Shown piece by piece: positions 1 through 12,787 of a DNA stretch of 64,000 nt. The notes below the pieces were generated by a model, which worked only from the letters and a program-made list of their open reading frames with translations, was not told where the DNA came from and did no database searches. Position numbers and translations under genes: made by a program. The DNA comes from Anoplolepis gracilipes (lineage: Eukaryota; Arthropoda; Insecta; Hymenoptera; Formicidae). The stretch spans positions 9,287,501 through 9,351,500 of the forward strand of contig NC_132972.1 of the NCBI RefSeq assembly GCF_047496725.1, read 5' to 3'. The stretch's first letter is position 1. Every line of letters starts with the position of its first letter.

Positions 1-165
1 TGCAACAATATTATGCCGTTTGCTTTAACACAAAAATATTTATTATATCCTGTATACATATTGCATTATTAGTTTTTTAAATACTATATAATTTTTACAT
101 TTTTATTTAATTTTAAGTATATTAAATTAACAATTAGCAATCATTTAGCATAGGATTAACTTACC

Positions 166-222
166 AGGGGCAGTGGTTGTAGGCGGTCGTGGTGTCTGTG
201 GTCTGATATGTTGGGGCCTAAA
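166..222 (-). CDS. Possible internal exon of an unidentified gene running off the left edge
   Basis: On the minus strand a pyrimidine-rich stretch ending in CAG is followed by about 57 bases and then a good donor (CCTG then gtaagt). One open frame reads through residues such as RPQTPRPPTTTAP, a proline/threonine-rich stretch. A second frame is also open, so the reading frame is not fixed. The piece is more GC-rich than its surroundings. The rest of the gene would lie to the left of the window. A donor-like gtatgc on the same strand near position 1119 could close a 5' exon of the same gene. I do not recognise a family. Confidence 0.3.
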
Positions 223-2743
223 CACGGCCCTGAATCCAGAAAGACAGGTACATGGGCATGGGCAACACTTTTTTATCATTGTAACAAAATCAAGAGAAAT
301 GATAGACGTTGTCCATATAAGAGTTATGTATTTTGTGTCGTCCTTCGATCTATATGCATATATGAATCATAAAATGTATGTGTATTATCCCTTTCTAATT
401 TTTCGACTTTTTTTGTCAAACTTAACAATTAATATAAAAGATAGTTAAATGTATCGCCTGAACAAGAATTACTATCAAAATTAATTAAACATTTCTAGAC
501 CGGAACAACCAAAGAAAGATATAATAAATCTCAATACAATAATTAATTCTATGTCTCAAAAATACAGTTATTCAAGAACAGTGAAAATTGTTTAAAATGA
601 GATGAGTTTTCATAATTGGATCATGAATAAAGGATCCATTGATTAAAAAATCAATATAACGAAAATAATATTTTATAAAGAATCTACATTTAGTTAATCA
701 TGAAATTTTATCGTTTTAATAATGATATTTTCATCGAAAAAATTAAAATCAAAAGATATTTCTATACCTATTACATTATAATTTTATGTTAATAATTTTT
801 AATAAGGAATTTTTAAACAGATTTTATTTGCATTAATGTAATAAAATATGTGATAAATAAGTGTGGTATATATTTTTAATTGATAGCTTACAATTTAATT
901 GAAAATTTATATACATAAAATTTATAAAGATTATTCGCGCAATACTTTCAAATTTAAATATATCACTGATAATGTATATTCGCAACAAATAAATATATAA
1001 AATTTTCAATTATTGTTAAATTGCAAATATTAGATTTTAAATACTTTTATAGAATAAGTATAAATATAACTTTTCTATAATTACATAATATTTTTAAAAT
1101 AAAATTGACAGCTGCATACCTGCAAAAACAACCTGAAAATCTGAAGTATTTTTCTTTCACAAACAACTTTGCACGTATCACGTCACTATGTACATCTCAA
1201 ACATGTGTGAGCAAGATGATTGGAATAACGTGTCATAGTCTTCGTGCCGGTTGTCGGACGACTGTCAGTAAGAATCAACTGTAGTGAAGCAAACGATAGT
1301 GTATCTCCCGCCAACCTTCGGTTAACTTTTAGGAAAGACGGCTAATAGCATATGTAATGATATGCGAATACACTAACGTGGGCATTGTATAACACCTTGG
1401 TATGTATTTACCACATGCAATTTTCAGGACACGCCTCTCTGCAGTGGATGCTGCGCTCATTAATGACTTATCGATAGCTTTTACTTGACTTGATTGCTAC
1501 ATTTTTTATTTTTCGTGTTCTAATCGTTTATAAAGCATTACACATAAATATCTCCTTCCCAGAAGTGTAATACTCAAACAGACAAACTGAGGGAATTTTT
1601 TTGTAGAAAGTTTTATTTTTAATAAAAAATCAATATTATTATATCCTACAAAATAAAACAATTTAGATATATTGCTTATCATTGATATTAAAAATAATGA
1701 TAAATGAAATCAAATAATCGCAGATTTCTTTTCTTTAGAGACATTTTCACGCGTGCATATGCAGTATTATATATGCGTAAGTAATGATTTAATTGTATAA
1801 TAGTGAGGAAGGAATAAGTAGTATTATTATAAAATGTGTCATGCGTATTATCAATAATAATTATTGACGTCTGATAACACGCACATATACGTTGTTGCTA
1901 TATGCACGTAGACTCGTGCAATAGCATAAGTAGATGATAGTAGAATAGAATAATGCATATTTTTAGCGTCCACGTAACACGCTACCCAAGAATTTGTTCT
2001 TCGAATTTCATAACTCTCAGTTCCGTTTCCGTAGCGCCGCGATATGCTTATGAGTTTTTTTTTCTCATCATCATCGAGTATAAGATTAGGGTGAAAATAT
2101 AAAATGACGTAAACTCTAAAAATAAAGTTTTACACACACCAACGAAAAGAAAGTATATATAACACGTGTTATAACTATATAAGAATATAAAATTTTGAAA
2201 AAGGATCAATATTTAAAATATATCACACACAATTGCAGCTTTATTTATAAATGCAGCTTATTAAATAAAGTTAGTTAATTTTTATATTTTGAAAAACAAT
2301 AATTAATCAATATTTAGCAATTTTCTATTATTTTGTCAACAAAATAAATTAAAATTAAAATTAAAAGTACAAAGTAAATAGATTGAGCAATTTAAGTAAA
2401 AAAGAATATTTATGTATTTAAGTTACACTTCTATAGAAAATTATATTATATGTAATTATATGTAATATTAAATGTAAAATATTATTTACATCTCACGATA
2501 CATTATACAATTATCAATTATCTTTTTCTCGTGTATTAATAAATTGGTTAGGTTGCATTAGTACACACCGATACACAAAGATTATCGTACATAAATTTAC
2601 ATTGGCATAAGTAAAAAAAGATATTTAAAACTATTATTATTGTTCTATGCAAATAATGATAAAATTCATAATAAAAATTATAATATTATAATAAAATATA
2701 TCATAATAAAAATTATATTATATTATTATAATTTTCTTAATAT
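223..2743. other. AT-rich stretch, no convincing gene
   Basis: Mostly simple AT-rich sequence. A more complex, promoter-like patch lies near 1190-1450, with a possible minus-strand splice donor at about 1119. No sustained open frame or RNA gene is recognised. Confidence 0.5.
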
Positions 2744-2749
2744 TTTATT
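2744..2749 (-). terminator. Poly(A) signal candidate for TIMM21
   Basis: AATAAA on the minus strand about 115 bases after the TIMM21 stop codon. Confidence 0.4.
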
Positions 2750-2862
2750 TACTAATGTTTATATTGTAAGTATAACTTTTAAGGTGCACTAGTGTGTACT
2801 AGTACACCAATTGAATTCCTTCTATATCAATTAAAATCCAGTACAAAGTCTTAATCTTGTTG

Positions 2863-3842
2863 CTATATATCTACATTCTGTTCAGGTTCTAATACGATTA
2901 TTCCAAAAACATTCACATTAACATATAAATATGAATATTCAAATTTATCAGATTCATTCTGTAATTAAAATTGAATATATATGTGAGTGCATAAATATAT
3001 TTATTATTATTAATTATGCAAATGTTATTAGCAAACTTACTTTCTTCACTTCTAAAAATGCTGTTCCACGTCGTCTTGTTCCTTCTAAATAAAACTTCAG
3101 CCTCATATATTTGACACCATTCTTCCTGTAATACATATGACTGAAAAAAATAAATATAAAAAAATATATTATTCCAAATATTCCAAATATATTGTTTAGA
3201 TTCTTAAAAAAAATAATTAAATTTTTATATGTATCTATAGAATGATAAATATTTATGAATAATCAAAATTCGTTTTTATACGAGAATTTACATACACAAA
3301 ATAGTTACCGATATTTCATATATATTTTAGAAAAGTTACTTAAACATACTTGATATGTCTCCTGCGTCTACGATTTGTTTCATCTACATAAGCTTTTATA
3401 GGAGCTCCAAGCAAATCTATAAGTTTTGGATGTTCCATGCAACGTTTTCGAGCTTTACTATAAATGGCATCTGGACTTTCACTAGAGAATAATTCCAAAA
3501 ATAAGGTATACAATATAAAAGCAGTCATTCCAATGCCACTTATTATAATTCCTAGATGTCCAGCAAATTTAAAATTTTCTTTGACTGAAAAAAAGAAAAA
3601 AAGTATATGCAATATATATAATAATGTAGATAAGATAGATTATATGAAATTTACTTACCTACTTCTGCTATACTAATCTGTTTCTTATTGTCAGTTTCAC
3701 TGAGTTCAACATTAGTTGTAGATTTCTTCGTTGAATACCAAACATTGTATTTAGTATTAGGGATAACACTAAAACAATGTGATGTGCTGGGTATAATTAA
3801 ATATCTTTTTTTGAGAATACGACTTAATATTGTTGATGCCAT
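2863..3842 (-). CDS. Timm21: Mitochondrial import inner membrane translocase subunit Tim21
   Basis: Four exons on the minus strand: 3842-3659, 3584-3350, 3140-3041 and 2958-2863. All junctions are GT-AG, the frame stays open, and the product is 204 aa. Tim21 is a single-pass inner-membrane protein that contacts the TOM complex and helps pass presequence proteins to TIM23 and to respiratory-chain assembly. The N terminus is basic and hydroxylated (a matrix-targeting type sequence). A hydrophobic segment at about residues 69-90 is followed by the family hallmark LFSSESPDAIYSKARKRC and an arginine-rich HI/YMRLKFYLEG region, as in the Tim21 intermembrane-space domain. The last two exons are too short to show as long reading frames and were found by splice-site and family fit. 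ENY2 lies upstream in divergent orientation, with a MITE-filled spacer between them. Confidence 0.93.
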
Positions 3843-4531
3843 ATCCTAAAATATTAATATATAAATTAATATTAATAATTAATACAAATTAAAATATGCA
3901 AATATATATATATATATATATACATTTATATATATCAATAATTACTGTACAGTAATTAGTTTGTATTCAGCTTAAAAAAGAATTTTAAACAATGTAAGCT
4001 TTTGAAAAAGTTAATCTAAATTTTATATATGTATATATACGCGAATGTATAAAATTTTAAAAGATTTATATTAAATTTTTCAGAAGCCTATATTATTTAA
4101 TAAACTTTCTTTTTTACTGAATACAAACTAGTTAATGTATAGGAATTACTGATTACATTATATATTATATTATATAATATCTAATTGTATTACTTGTATT
4201 ATCACTCTCAGGTAACACTTTTTTAATAAGATAAAATTTAGTATAATACGTACTATAATACACAAGAAATAATACTAAAAATAAAATCTAATAGCACTCG
4301 TGTTGTACAAATAGCGGACAATTCGTGTTGATATTTTTTTAATTATAACCTTTTAATAAAAACATCTTGAATATATTTATTTATCATTTATATACACACA
4401 TGTAAAAAAAGATAATATTTACATTTTATCAGTCGGTACAAAGTAAAGGTTATCTAAGGTCAATTAGCATTTTGGTAAATTTTAAGAGTAAAATACTGGC
4501 TTAAGCCGCTTGTTTACTAATTTTCTAGAGA

Positions 4532-4654
4532 GGTTGCATTCAAAAATCCTACCCGTAGCGTTGACTAATCAGAACAGAGAACCAAATATTTCTCTGACCT
4601 GATTGGTCTATTAAAAGCTACTCTATTCAATAGGTAGGATTTCTGAACGCATCC
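4532..4654. mobile_element. Fold-back MITE with 22-bp terminal inverted repeats
   Basis: The left end GGTTGCATTCAAAAATCCTA and the right end, read on the other strand, GGATGCGTTCAGAAATCCTA are near-complementary. The inverted match continues inward, with further homology around CTGATTGGTC. It has no coding capacity and is about 123 bp long. The family is not identified. Confidence 0.7.
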
Positions 4655-4682
4655 AAATAATGGCATCGAAATAGTAAAGATA

Positions 4683-4822
4683 AAGGGTCATCTACAATGC
4701 AGTAGTAAACCTTAAGCCGTAAGAAATTAACCAATCATATTTGATTTTTCTTCTCACATTTAACTGTCATTGGTCAACTTTTAACGGCTTAAGGCTTCCT
4801 ATCTTCATTGTAGAATGCCCTT
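4683..4822. mobile_element. TA-flanked MITE, family shared with 53.4 kb
   Basis: The terminal inverted repeat AAGGGTCATCTACAATG pairs with CATTGTAGAATGCCCTT. The internal segment TAAGCCGTAAGAAATTAACC also occurs, almost unchanged, in the element at 53416-53549. The left flank is TA, as expected for a Tc1/mariner-type target duplication. It is about 140 bp long and non-coding. Confidence 0.8.
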
Positions 4823-4958
4823 AAAATGATGGAATAAAATTGTCCCTTAACAGATTGCTTGGAATTGTTGACTGTTGACTTGATAGGTTAATAAGAAATA
4901 AATAATTCACAGAATAAAGAAACGAAAATTGAGATTATATAATTAATTTCATATATTG

Positions 4959-5477
4959 ATGAAGACTGCACTACATCAGAGATTAGTGATGGTTGGCGAC
5001 CGCGATGGGTAGGTATAAGTTAATTGTTTATATTGTTTTTTCATTGATTACACAATTAAAGTTAGTTATTTAAGTAATTTTAGAAAAATAAGCCTTCTTT
5101 TAGCTGTATAAATTTTGTTTTATGATATACATAACTAAAGTTTTTATTTAAACAATTTCTGAACAGATTCAATTAAACAAATACAATCAAATTGTCTAAC
5201 TTAATCTAATATTGTATGTTTAAATGTTATTTTTAGGCTAAAAGAATTATTAAGACGTAGATTGGTCGAATGTGGATGGCGAGATCAAGTAAAGTTAATC
5301 TCGAAGGAATTGATAAAGGAACATGGACACGATATTACTTATGACACACTGCTATCTGCAGTGACAACCAGAGCTCGCACACTTGTACCAGATTCTGTAA
5401 AGAAGGAACTGTTACAGAAAATAAAAAATCAGTTGATGGCTCAAGAGGAAAAACTCAAGATTGTGACAGATCGTTAA
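4959..5477 (+). CDS. e(y)2: ENY2 / enhancer of yellow 2 (SAGA and TREX-2 subunit)
   Basis: Two exons, 4959-5008 and 5237-5477, give 96 aa. This small helical protein joins the SAGA deubiquitination module and the TREX-2 mRNA-export complex in the nucleus. The second exon carries the family core LKELLRRRLVECGWRDQVK and the highly conserved LVPDSVKKELLQKI. I chose the ATG at 4959 over the in-frame ATG at 4989 because the extra ten residues (MKTALHQRLV) align with the N-terminal helix of known ENY2 (AINQKLIETG in human). The junction supplies a glycine codon split 2+1. The length equals the usual family length. NEDD8 follows on the same strand 580 bases on, with its own promoter. Confidence 0.96.
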
Positions 5478-6057
5478 GAACTTATCCAATTCATTATTAA
5501 ACTTAATGCAGTTGTTTATTATAATCACACTGTCGTGCAGTTGCAAGAGTTACGATAAATATCTTTTCACAAACTGCATAATTATAATTTCTTGACGAGA
5601 AACTCATAATACTTATTACATATAATATATTACATTAAGAGAGAGATAACTACAAAAAGCCCAAAAAATGTGATATGTATTTAAGAATTAATATTTAATT
5701 TATACTTTTAATGAAATATAAAAATAAAATAAAATAAGATTTTCTTCTACCAAAGTGTATATAAAAATAAACTTGCGATAAGTTAACATTAAGACATAGA
5801 ATTATGAGCAAAGGAAATGTATAAACTTTAAAAATATATATACAAAATTTTATCAGTTAGTAACATTCGTTGCCAACAGACGGCGACACGCGCGACAACC
5901 GACAACTTAGAATTTGGTTAGGCCGGTTTGGATTATTCCTTCAGTAATCATTGCTTTGCTGTTCAATTTTACGCTGATCTTTCTGTAGTGTTGGCAAATT
6001 TCAGCCGGTGATAGCTGAAAATTGCGATAATTTAGCATAAACAGTGATAGCTGAAAA
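5478..6057. other. ENY2 3' UTR and NEDD8 promoter/5' UTR
   Basis: Contains an AATAAA-rich patch near 5723 (the ENY2 poly(A) site) and then a more GC-rich promoter-like stretch at 5870-6057. Just before the NEDD8 start the 14-mer GTGATAGCTGAAAA occurs twice. Confidence 0.5.
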
Positions 6058-6868
6058 ATGTTGATAAAAGTAAAGGTAATTATGCTGATTCGCTACGTCG
6101 TATAATTCACGCCGGTTTATCATATTAATTTTTAATTTTGTTTTAGACCCTCACTGGAAAAGAGGCAAGTATCTCAAAATCAAAGGATTTTATAAAATCA
6201 AGTGATCGCAGTTTCTGCACGATCGGGAGTTATAATTATATTAATCTTATTATTACAAGAGTCATTGATACTTTTTGTTGTGTTGATCGAAAGAAAATAA
6301 TGTGATATCTAAGTTTATTTTTTGAAATTATTATATTTTGAGAAGATGAAACTTGAAAGTCATATTTTTAATGAGAAGACACCTTTCGTAAATTTGTATG
6401 TGCATAAATATACATATATATGAAATCTGAATCTTGTAAATTTTAAATCAAAACATTGATTTAATTACAATATCACTAGTATTACAAAATATAACAATGT
6501 TGTTTTATAAAAATAGATAATTTAAATATTTTATCATTGAGACAATACTGATCTATATTAACCGACAAGAAAATTACAGTTGCTATATTCAAATCATTGA
6601 GAGTTTCATCTTGTTTTAATTATTTTTTTCTAAATATAATTTTTAAGAGAAATATCTTATATGCAAATTTAATTTTAATAAATAATTATGCTAAATGAAT
6701 ATGTGTATAAATAATAATGACATTATTCTTTTAGATTGAAATAGATATAGAACCTACTGACAAAGTAGAGAGAATTAAAGAAAGAGTAGAAGAGAAGGAA
6801 GGAATACCACCACAGCAACAACGATTAATATTCTCTGGCAAACAAATGTATGTATAAATATTACAATT

Positions 6869-6899
<31 letters not shown>

Positions 6900-7158
6900 C
6901 ACACACACATAAAATTTTATATATAAGTTTTATTATACATGAAATTCCTGCAACTTGTAATGCATAGAAATTACAATGGATACAATAGTAACGTCACTTC
7001 TAAGTCCTTTGACATACACTTTACCTCTCTTCATAGCGTTGAGTTACTTACAATATGTCAAGAAGTAATATATCTTTCTATTTCCATTTTTTCTGTTCTT
7101 TTAACAATAATGTGTTACTGTTAATATACTGTAGATTTGCGCAGGATTTTTAAATGAA

Positions 7159-7207
<49 letters not shown>

Positions 7208-7492
7208 TTATATAGCATTTTCTTTTAAATAAAAAATATATAAAAAGACATATTATGTAAATTTTATACATTAAGCAAAATTTGATTTAAAATTTATTTA
7301 TTATTTGACATATAAAATTCAGACATTAATCAATAAACACATGCAAATAGTATATCAAAAGATTAATGAATATTATATTTTTGTGTTAGGAACGATGAAA
7401 AGACGGCGCAAGATTATAAAGTTCAGGGCGGTTCGGTATTACATTTGGTACTTGCATTGAGAGGAGGCTACAAATATATTCCTCGTTTATAA
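6058..7492 (+). CDS. Nedd8: NEDD8 ubiquitin-like modifier
   Basis: Four exons: 6058-6075, 6147-6164, 6735-6847 and 7390-7492, for 83 aa. NEDD8 is attached to cullins through its Gly76 and switches on cullin-RING ligases. The reading MLIKVKTLTGKE then IEIDIEPTDKVERIKERVEE is essentially the animal NEDD8 sequence, ending LVLALRGG. A seven-residue tail (YKYIPRL) follows Gly76 and must be removed by a NEDD8 protease. The intron after exon 2 begins GC rather than GT (GAG then gcaagt), and no nearby GT donor would keep the frame. The second and third introns carry long TA microsatellites. The first two exons are only 18 nt each. Confidence 0.97.
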
Positions 7493-8628
7493 ACGAACAT
7501 GAGAGGATATTAAATAAATGCGAGATCAATAGGAAGGAAAAATGGGAGAACAGCACGTTCGTTGCTGATTATGCGCATCTGCACGCAAAGAGGAATCTAT
7601 ATTATTCTATATAATGGAATAACATAGAATCTACATGATCTTTATAATCTAAATAAATATTTAATAAAATATAATTTAGTCGTAAAAATATGACAAGTGT
7701 TTCTATTATAAAAATTAATTTCATTTAACAAAAGATAATAATACACATATATGTGATCTTTGTTACTTTTTCTATTATTTTTTAAATTTCGCATTTTAAT
7801 TATTTTATCATATTCGAAATATTGTGATTAAAAAAATGACAACTTTAAATAAAAGAAAGAAATTATTAGTAATTTTCAAACAGTATAATCTATTAGCAAA
7901 TATGAAGAAAATAAGTATATGCAAAACATCAAGTATGTAAAATCTGCCTTATTTTTCTTGTGTGTTCGCCTACTTATAATTTCACAGAATACTATATACT
8001 AATAATTTTACAGAAAATGTAATTTTAATAAGAAAAAGATGTACAAAAGACTTAATTTGAATTCTATTTTAAAGACTGCTTTCTACGATTTTAATAAATA
8101 TTCCATACATTAAATAAAAATTGATCATTACTATACTAGTAAATTACTTTTTCTTCAATCTTATATGCATCTAGTCTCTTTACAATTATATAATTTAAAA
8201 ATCATATATATATCACTTTATAAAGAAATAATTTTAACAGTAGGATGCTCCATCAATATATATATATATATATATTTTTTTTTTCTTATATACATTTTAT
8301 ATACCAATAAAATATACGTTTTTTCTATACATTTTATTATTAAATTGATAAAAATAAACATTACAAAATTAATTTTTTTTTTCTCGAAAATAAACAATTA
8401 CAATTTAAGTTAAAAAAAACTAAAAAAAAACGAACATTACTAGAATATCAACTTGATATTCTTTTTCAATAACAAGAATAACAAGATATTCTATAAGCAG
8501 AGATGGTGACATTGTTTATATATTGATGGAACCGCTATCAATTTACTGATAACTTTACTGGAGGAATAATATAACGATACGATGTAACATTACAGCCGTA
8601 TTTCGTGCGGAAATCGATGATTCTCAGG
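7493..8628. other. NEDD8 3' UTR and tail-to-tail spacer
   Basis: Has an AATAAA at 7652-7657 that fits NEDD8 polyadenylation. The rest is AT-rich sequence that probably includes the 3' UTR of the last alternative BTB exon. No gene is seen; open frames here are low-complexity TA/T runs. Confidence 0.5.
7652..7657 (+). terminator. Poly(A) signal candidate for NEDD8
   Basis: AATAAA about 160 bases after the stop codon. Confidence 0.5.
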
Positions 8629-8846
8629 TCAGTTTCTGTGGTATCTACTATTATGCGTTGCCCGGCTCCATTTGGTCTTGAAGACGCGCTGGCAGATGTT
8701 GCAGTAGACCGCGGAGTTAGGCGAGTCCTCGTGCTTGGACGTGATGTGTCGCAGAAGAGCGTGCTGCGTCGTAAACGTAACGCCACATTTGTCGCAATAC
8801 GACGTCGGCGTATGAATACTCCTGGTCGGTGTCGTCTTCAACGATT
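8629..8846 (-). CDS. BTB gene alternative last exon G (twin C2H2 fingers)
   Basis: Acceptor tttttag then AA, phase 1, stop at 8629. It adds about 72 residues holding two fingers: CDKC-x12-H-x4-H and, after a nine-residue linker, CNIC-x12-H-x4-H. The product ends right after the second finger (RYHRN). It is the most distal tail found, 31.7 kb from the common exons. Finger spacing and the longer linker set it apart from the other four twin-finger exons. The finger call is very sure. Membership in this gene rests on strand, phase and the absence of any other start. Confidence 0.82.
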
Positions 8847-11800
8847 CTAAAAATGCATTCCTCGGTTTACCTTAATGAGCATTGTGCTTACACGATACTC
8901 CAATTATTATCCTTAGGCGCAGTACATATCAGGAAATTTGCGATATCTCGAGGAATACATCTATGTATATCTATTTGTTATATATGTTGAATTACAATAA
9001 TCGAAAAGTAGAGAGTTCTGATGATGATAATATATAAAATCTTGTTCCTTCGTCAATTTCAAGTGTGGGAATTTTTAATTGAAAGAAATTGTAGATAAAA
9101 TGAAATTAAAAAACTTTTTCAATAATGTTAAAATATAAAAAAAAGATGAATATTAATATCAATTTATTTATCTTAACAAAGACATCAATGCTATGAATAG
9201 CGATATTAGTTTACACGAACACAAAATTATTTTTGCATTAAGAAAAAATGACTACATCATTTCTCATTATTATCACATAGGTAGTTAATTTCGCTTCGTT
9301 TTTAAATTATCTCTTTTCATCATTCGATTGTCATTCATTCCGAAACTTTATCGTACTTACAAGCGCAATAATAATTTTTGTTTGCTCTTAAAATAATAAT
9401 GCAAAGTGTGAAATATATATAATGCAATTTCTACTACCTGCTTGTCATAATGAGATTCCATATAAGTCCTGGCTGATCATCACTATCTTGTGACTTGTGA
9501 ATTCATGATGATGACTCTTTTGATGCCGTCAAAAATTAAAGGCAAACTGCCATAATTTTCGCCGAAAAATGACTAATTGTGTTTACTATAAATTTTAGTT
9601 ATAATATAAAAAAAGATAATTTTTTTTATATTATTATATTTAAAATTAAACTAATAAAATGAACGTAAAGGAAAATTTATAAGAAAGAAATTTACTACAA
9701 TCCTAAGAGCAATTAACTTGGAGACAAAATGCAATACAATTATAAAATACCAATTTCCGAATACACGAATATATCCATCAGAAATTCTTTTATTTACATT
9801 ACTGCGATAACATCTGAAAGCGTATAGTCTTACACGATTTTTTTAATTAAGTTACAAGCTCACAATTACGATACCGAACGTAACACGTACCTGAATAAAG
9901 AACGTAATGTTTCGTGCTACCGATAATGGTGTCTCATGATATTTATAGTTAATTTCTAAACCCGCTGCGAATACACATATTTGCTGTCTTCTTTCTACAA
10001 AAGATTAACCCATTCGAGCCAAGAGATGATAACTAATTCATATTACTCTGAAACATTATTTTATGAGATCCTCGTTTAAACAGTATGGTAGATTCTTTCG
10101 AATAGGAATTTCAAAATGTGTAGTACCTTTAGGAAAATTACGTCTCGAAGGGTTAAACAGCTTTTTCGTAGGACAGCTTCCTCAATTTTTCGCAAAATAC
10201 AGAATGTGAAAGCAGAGATTCTGCCAATAAATTTCTAGGCTCGATAAAGACAATTGGAAAATAATTTTCCTGAAAGTGTAAAACGCAAAATTTTTATTCA
10301 ATCATTGAAATTTAATGATATATATCAATTTTTTAATAATTTACATAATCCATTAAAAATTATTTTAGATACTTTGCGAACTCTCGGATGATTCGACTTC
10401 GCGATGCAAAATTGATAATATTTAATAATTAATTTTCCTTGAATAATTCTTTGCCTCGTATGTCTTTATCACTCCTAGAATTTTACAGGTAAAATTTTGC
10501 ATTCGCTGTTTAATAAGTTTATACACGTCTATATATTTTTTGTCAGTACTAAATTCTGTTACATCTTTCTTTCTAAGATACTAATTACCTGAATCTTTGC
10601 ATCAAAACTTTAACGTCAAACACACGTCTAGCAGACAGAACCATGTTTCGCATATTTCTTATAAGAACGAAGATTTCCTCCTTCATTTCGCTGCAATTTG
10701 CAACTCGTCGTACCTCACGTTATGTGTCTCAGCAATTTTATTTTTATCTCCGCTTATCTTCGCTTCATCGTATAAGCGGACTTCAAGATTGACATTTTTC
10801 CGCTTGATTTTCTATCTTCGAAAGTCGTCTTGATTCTTTATGTATTTCATATCTTTCTCGTGTATCCAATTTCTTACTTTTGAAATACACATCGCGATTT
10901 ATCTGTTGCAGAGATGCTTAAATTTTGTTGCGAAGTCTTTTCTAAAAAGATATGTTTGGAACGTATTTGTGTGTATTTTAATTTTTCTTTTATCCTATAT
11001 ATTTCTCTTTTACTGCTGTAAAGATAGAATATTGCTTTGTGACATGAAGCATAGCTTATAGAGAGCACAGCTCTTCTGCATATAAAAAATTAATATTTTC
11101 TTATATGATTTCTCTGCAAAGGAAACATAAAATTAAACCATTAGTGTAACATTTCTTAACTTAAGAATTAAGATTAATTTCGCAAAGTTTGAGAATCCCT
11201 GATACAGTTTCGCCGCGATAGCCACGTACGGCTAAAAATACTTGTACACTCTTTCACGGCGGTGACGTAGTATTAACCCATTAAGTGCCAACTATTATCG
11301 CAGATATTACAATATCATTTTATCTATATATTGTTTGATTTAGGGCTTTAAAAACGTAATTAACTGCATCCCGCAGTGCGATCCTTTAAATGGCATTTAA
11401 TGAGTTAAAATGAGGCATTCGTTCTAGAAACGCGCGGTGACGCGCATTCTCGTGCTACGATCAACACTACGATAATTACGATCACTTATACCTACGAGTA
11501 AATAGTCAGGTGTGCAAAGTGCGATGTCACTCTTGAAAACGAAACGAAATGCGGACGTACGCACGTATGCGTCGTATACATACTCGCAATTATTGTACTA
11601 CTTGTTGCATAACACTCTTGAATGCGCTCGCTAAAATAAGGTATCCCCGCTTGCGAAATCGCTCCCGTGTGTATGTGTAGATTACTTATTTAATAACAAC
11701 AATAACGGTAACGGTGACGTATTATATTCAGATCTGTCTTTGGATACATATGACATAGTTCGCAATCAGCAATCGGTCGAAATCAGCGTTTCATCTAACA

Positions 11801-12711
11801 TTAAATTATATATTAATCTCTTAGACATATTATTTTTTAGTGTTATATATTATAAAGTTGAAAAGTACAATCTCGGTCAATTAAAATTAAATAAATATTT
11901 CGCAATTTTTAATATCGTATACTTCTTACATGTTACGCTGAATAATTGAAATTTATATTATGGATTCTCGAGCATTTATATATTCATAAAAAACAATTTA
12001 AATTAAAAAATTTTGATTAAAAAATTATAAAAGATAATATATAGCAAACTTGATAAATATCCATTTTTAAATCCATATCTTACAACTTAATTTGTTTTTG
12101 TTTAACCACAAGATTAATATATAAGATATTGAGAAACGCTGTTTTCGCACTTTCATACAGAGACAATGTTTACACGAGGCCGGTAACAAAATTAACGGCT
12201 ACTTTCCGGATGCTCTGCATCACTAGATATATTCTTGTCTATGGTAAATATCTGAAGAAGTCAATGCGTAAAATGTAAAACCAGGTATTTGTGTGTAAGG
12301 CACTGTCTATGCGCTGTCTCGACAGCTGAAGCTGAGGCTCGATGTACACTTAAAAGTTTCATTATCGAGCTATCTCGTTCAATGTTATCCTGTCGAAAAA
12401 ATCTTGTCTTTATATAATTGTTTTTATTTTTAATTATAGAGAAAAGGTGGTCTCGCATAATTTTTTTTTTTACGTAAATGACGCTGGATTAGAATTAATA
12501 TAATGACGAAATCAATCAGGATAATGAAAGATCGTGTTGTCGATCGAATAATTCTAAGCGTACACCGAACCCAAGAATCATTCGCAAAGAAATTCGGCAC
12601 GTGGCGTAGATAAACGTGTAAACAGAGTCCGTGTAACGTGTCAGGGGTCGTGGCTACGGAGCGAGGGTTGAAACATTGCGAAGCGATGTCCTGCGAGGAC
12701 ATAGCGGCCGC

Positions 12712-12787
<76 letters not shown>

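Larger units (their letters stand above)
3843..4958. other. Divergent spacer between TIMM21 and ENY2
   Basis: Holds the two promoters and a (TA)n run near 3899-3922. Two fold-back MITEs are listed separately. No coding potential is seen. Confidence 0.6.

Noticed and set aside
173..448. 91-codon plus-strand open frame at the left edge
   Set aside because: No domain and AT-rich codons in its second half. The GC-rich start is better explained as a minus-strand exon.
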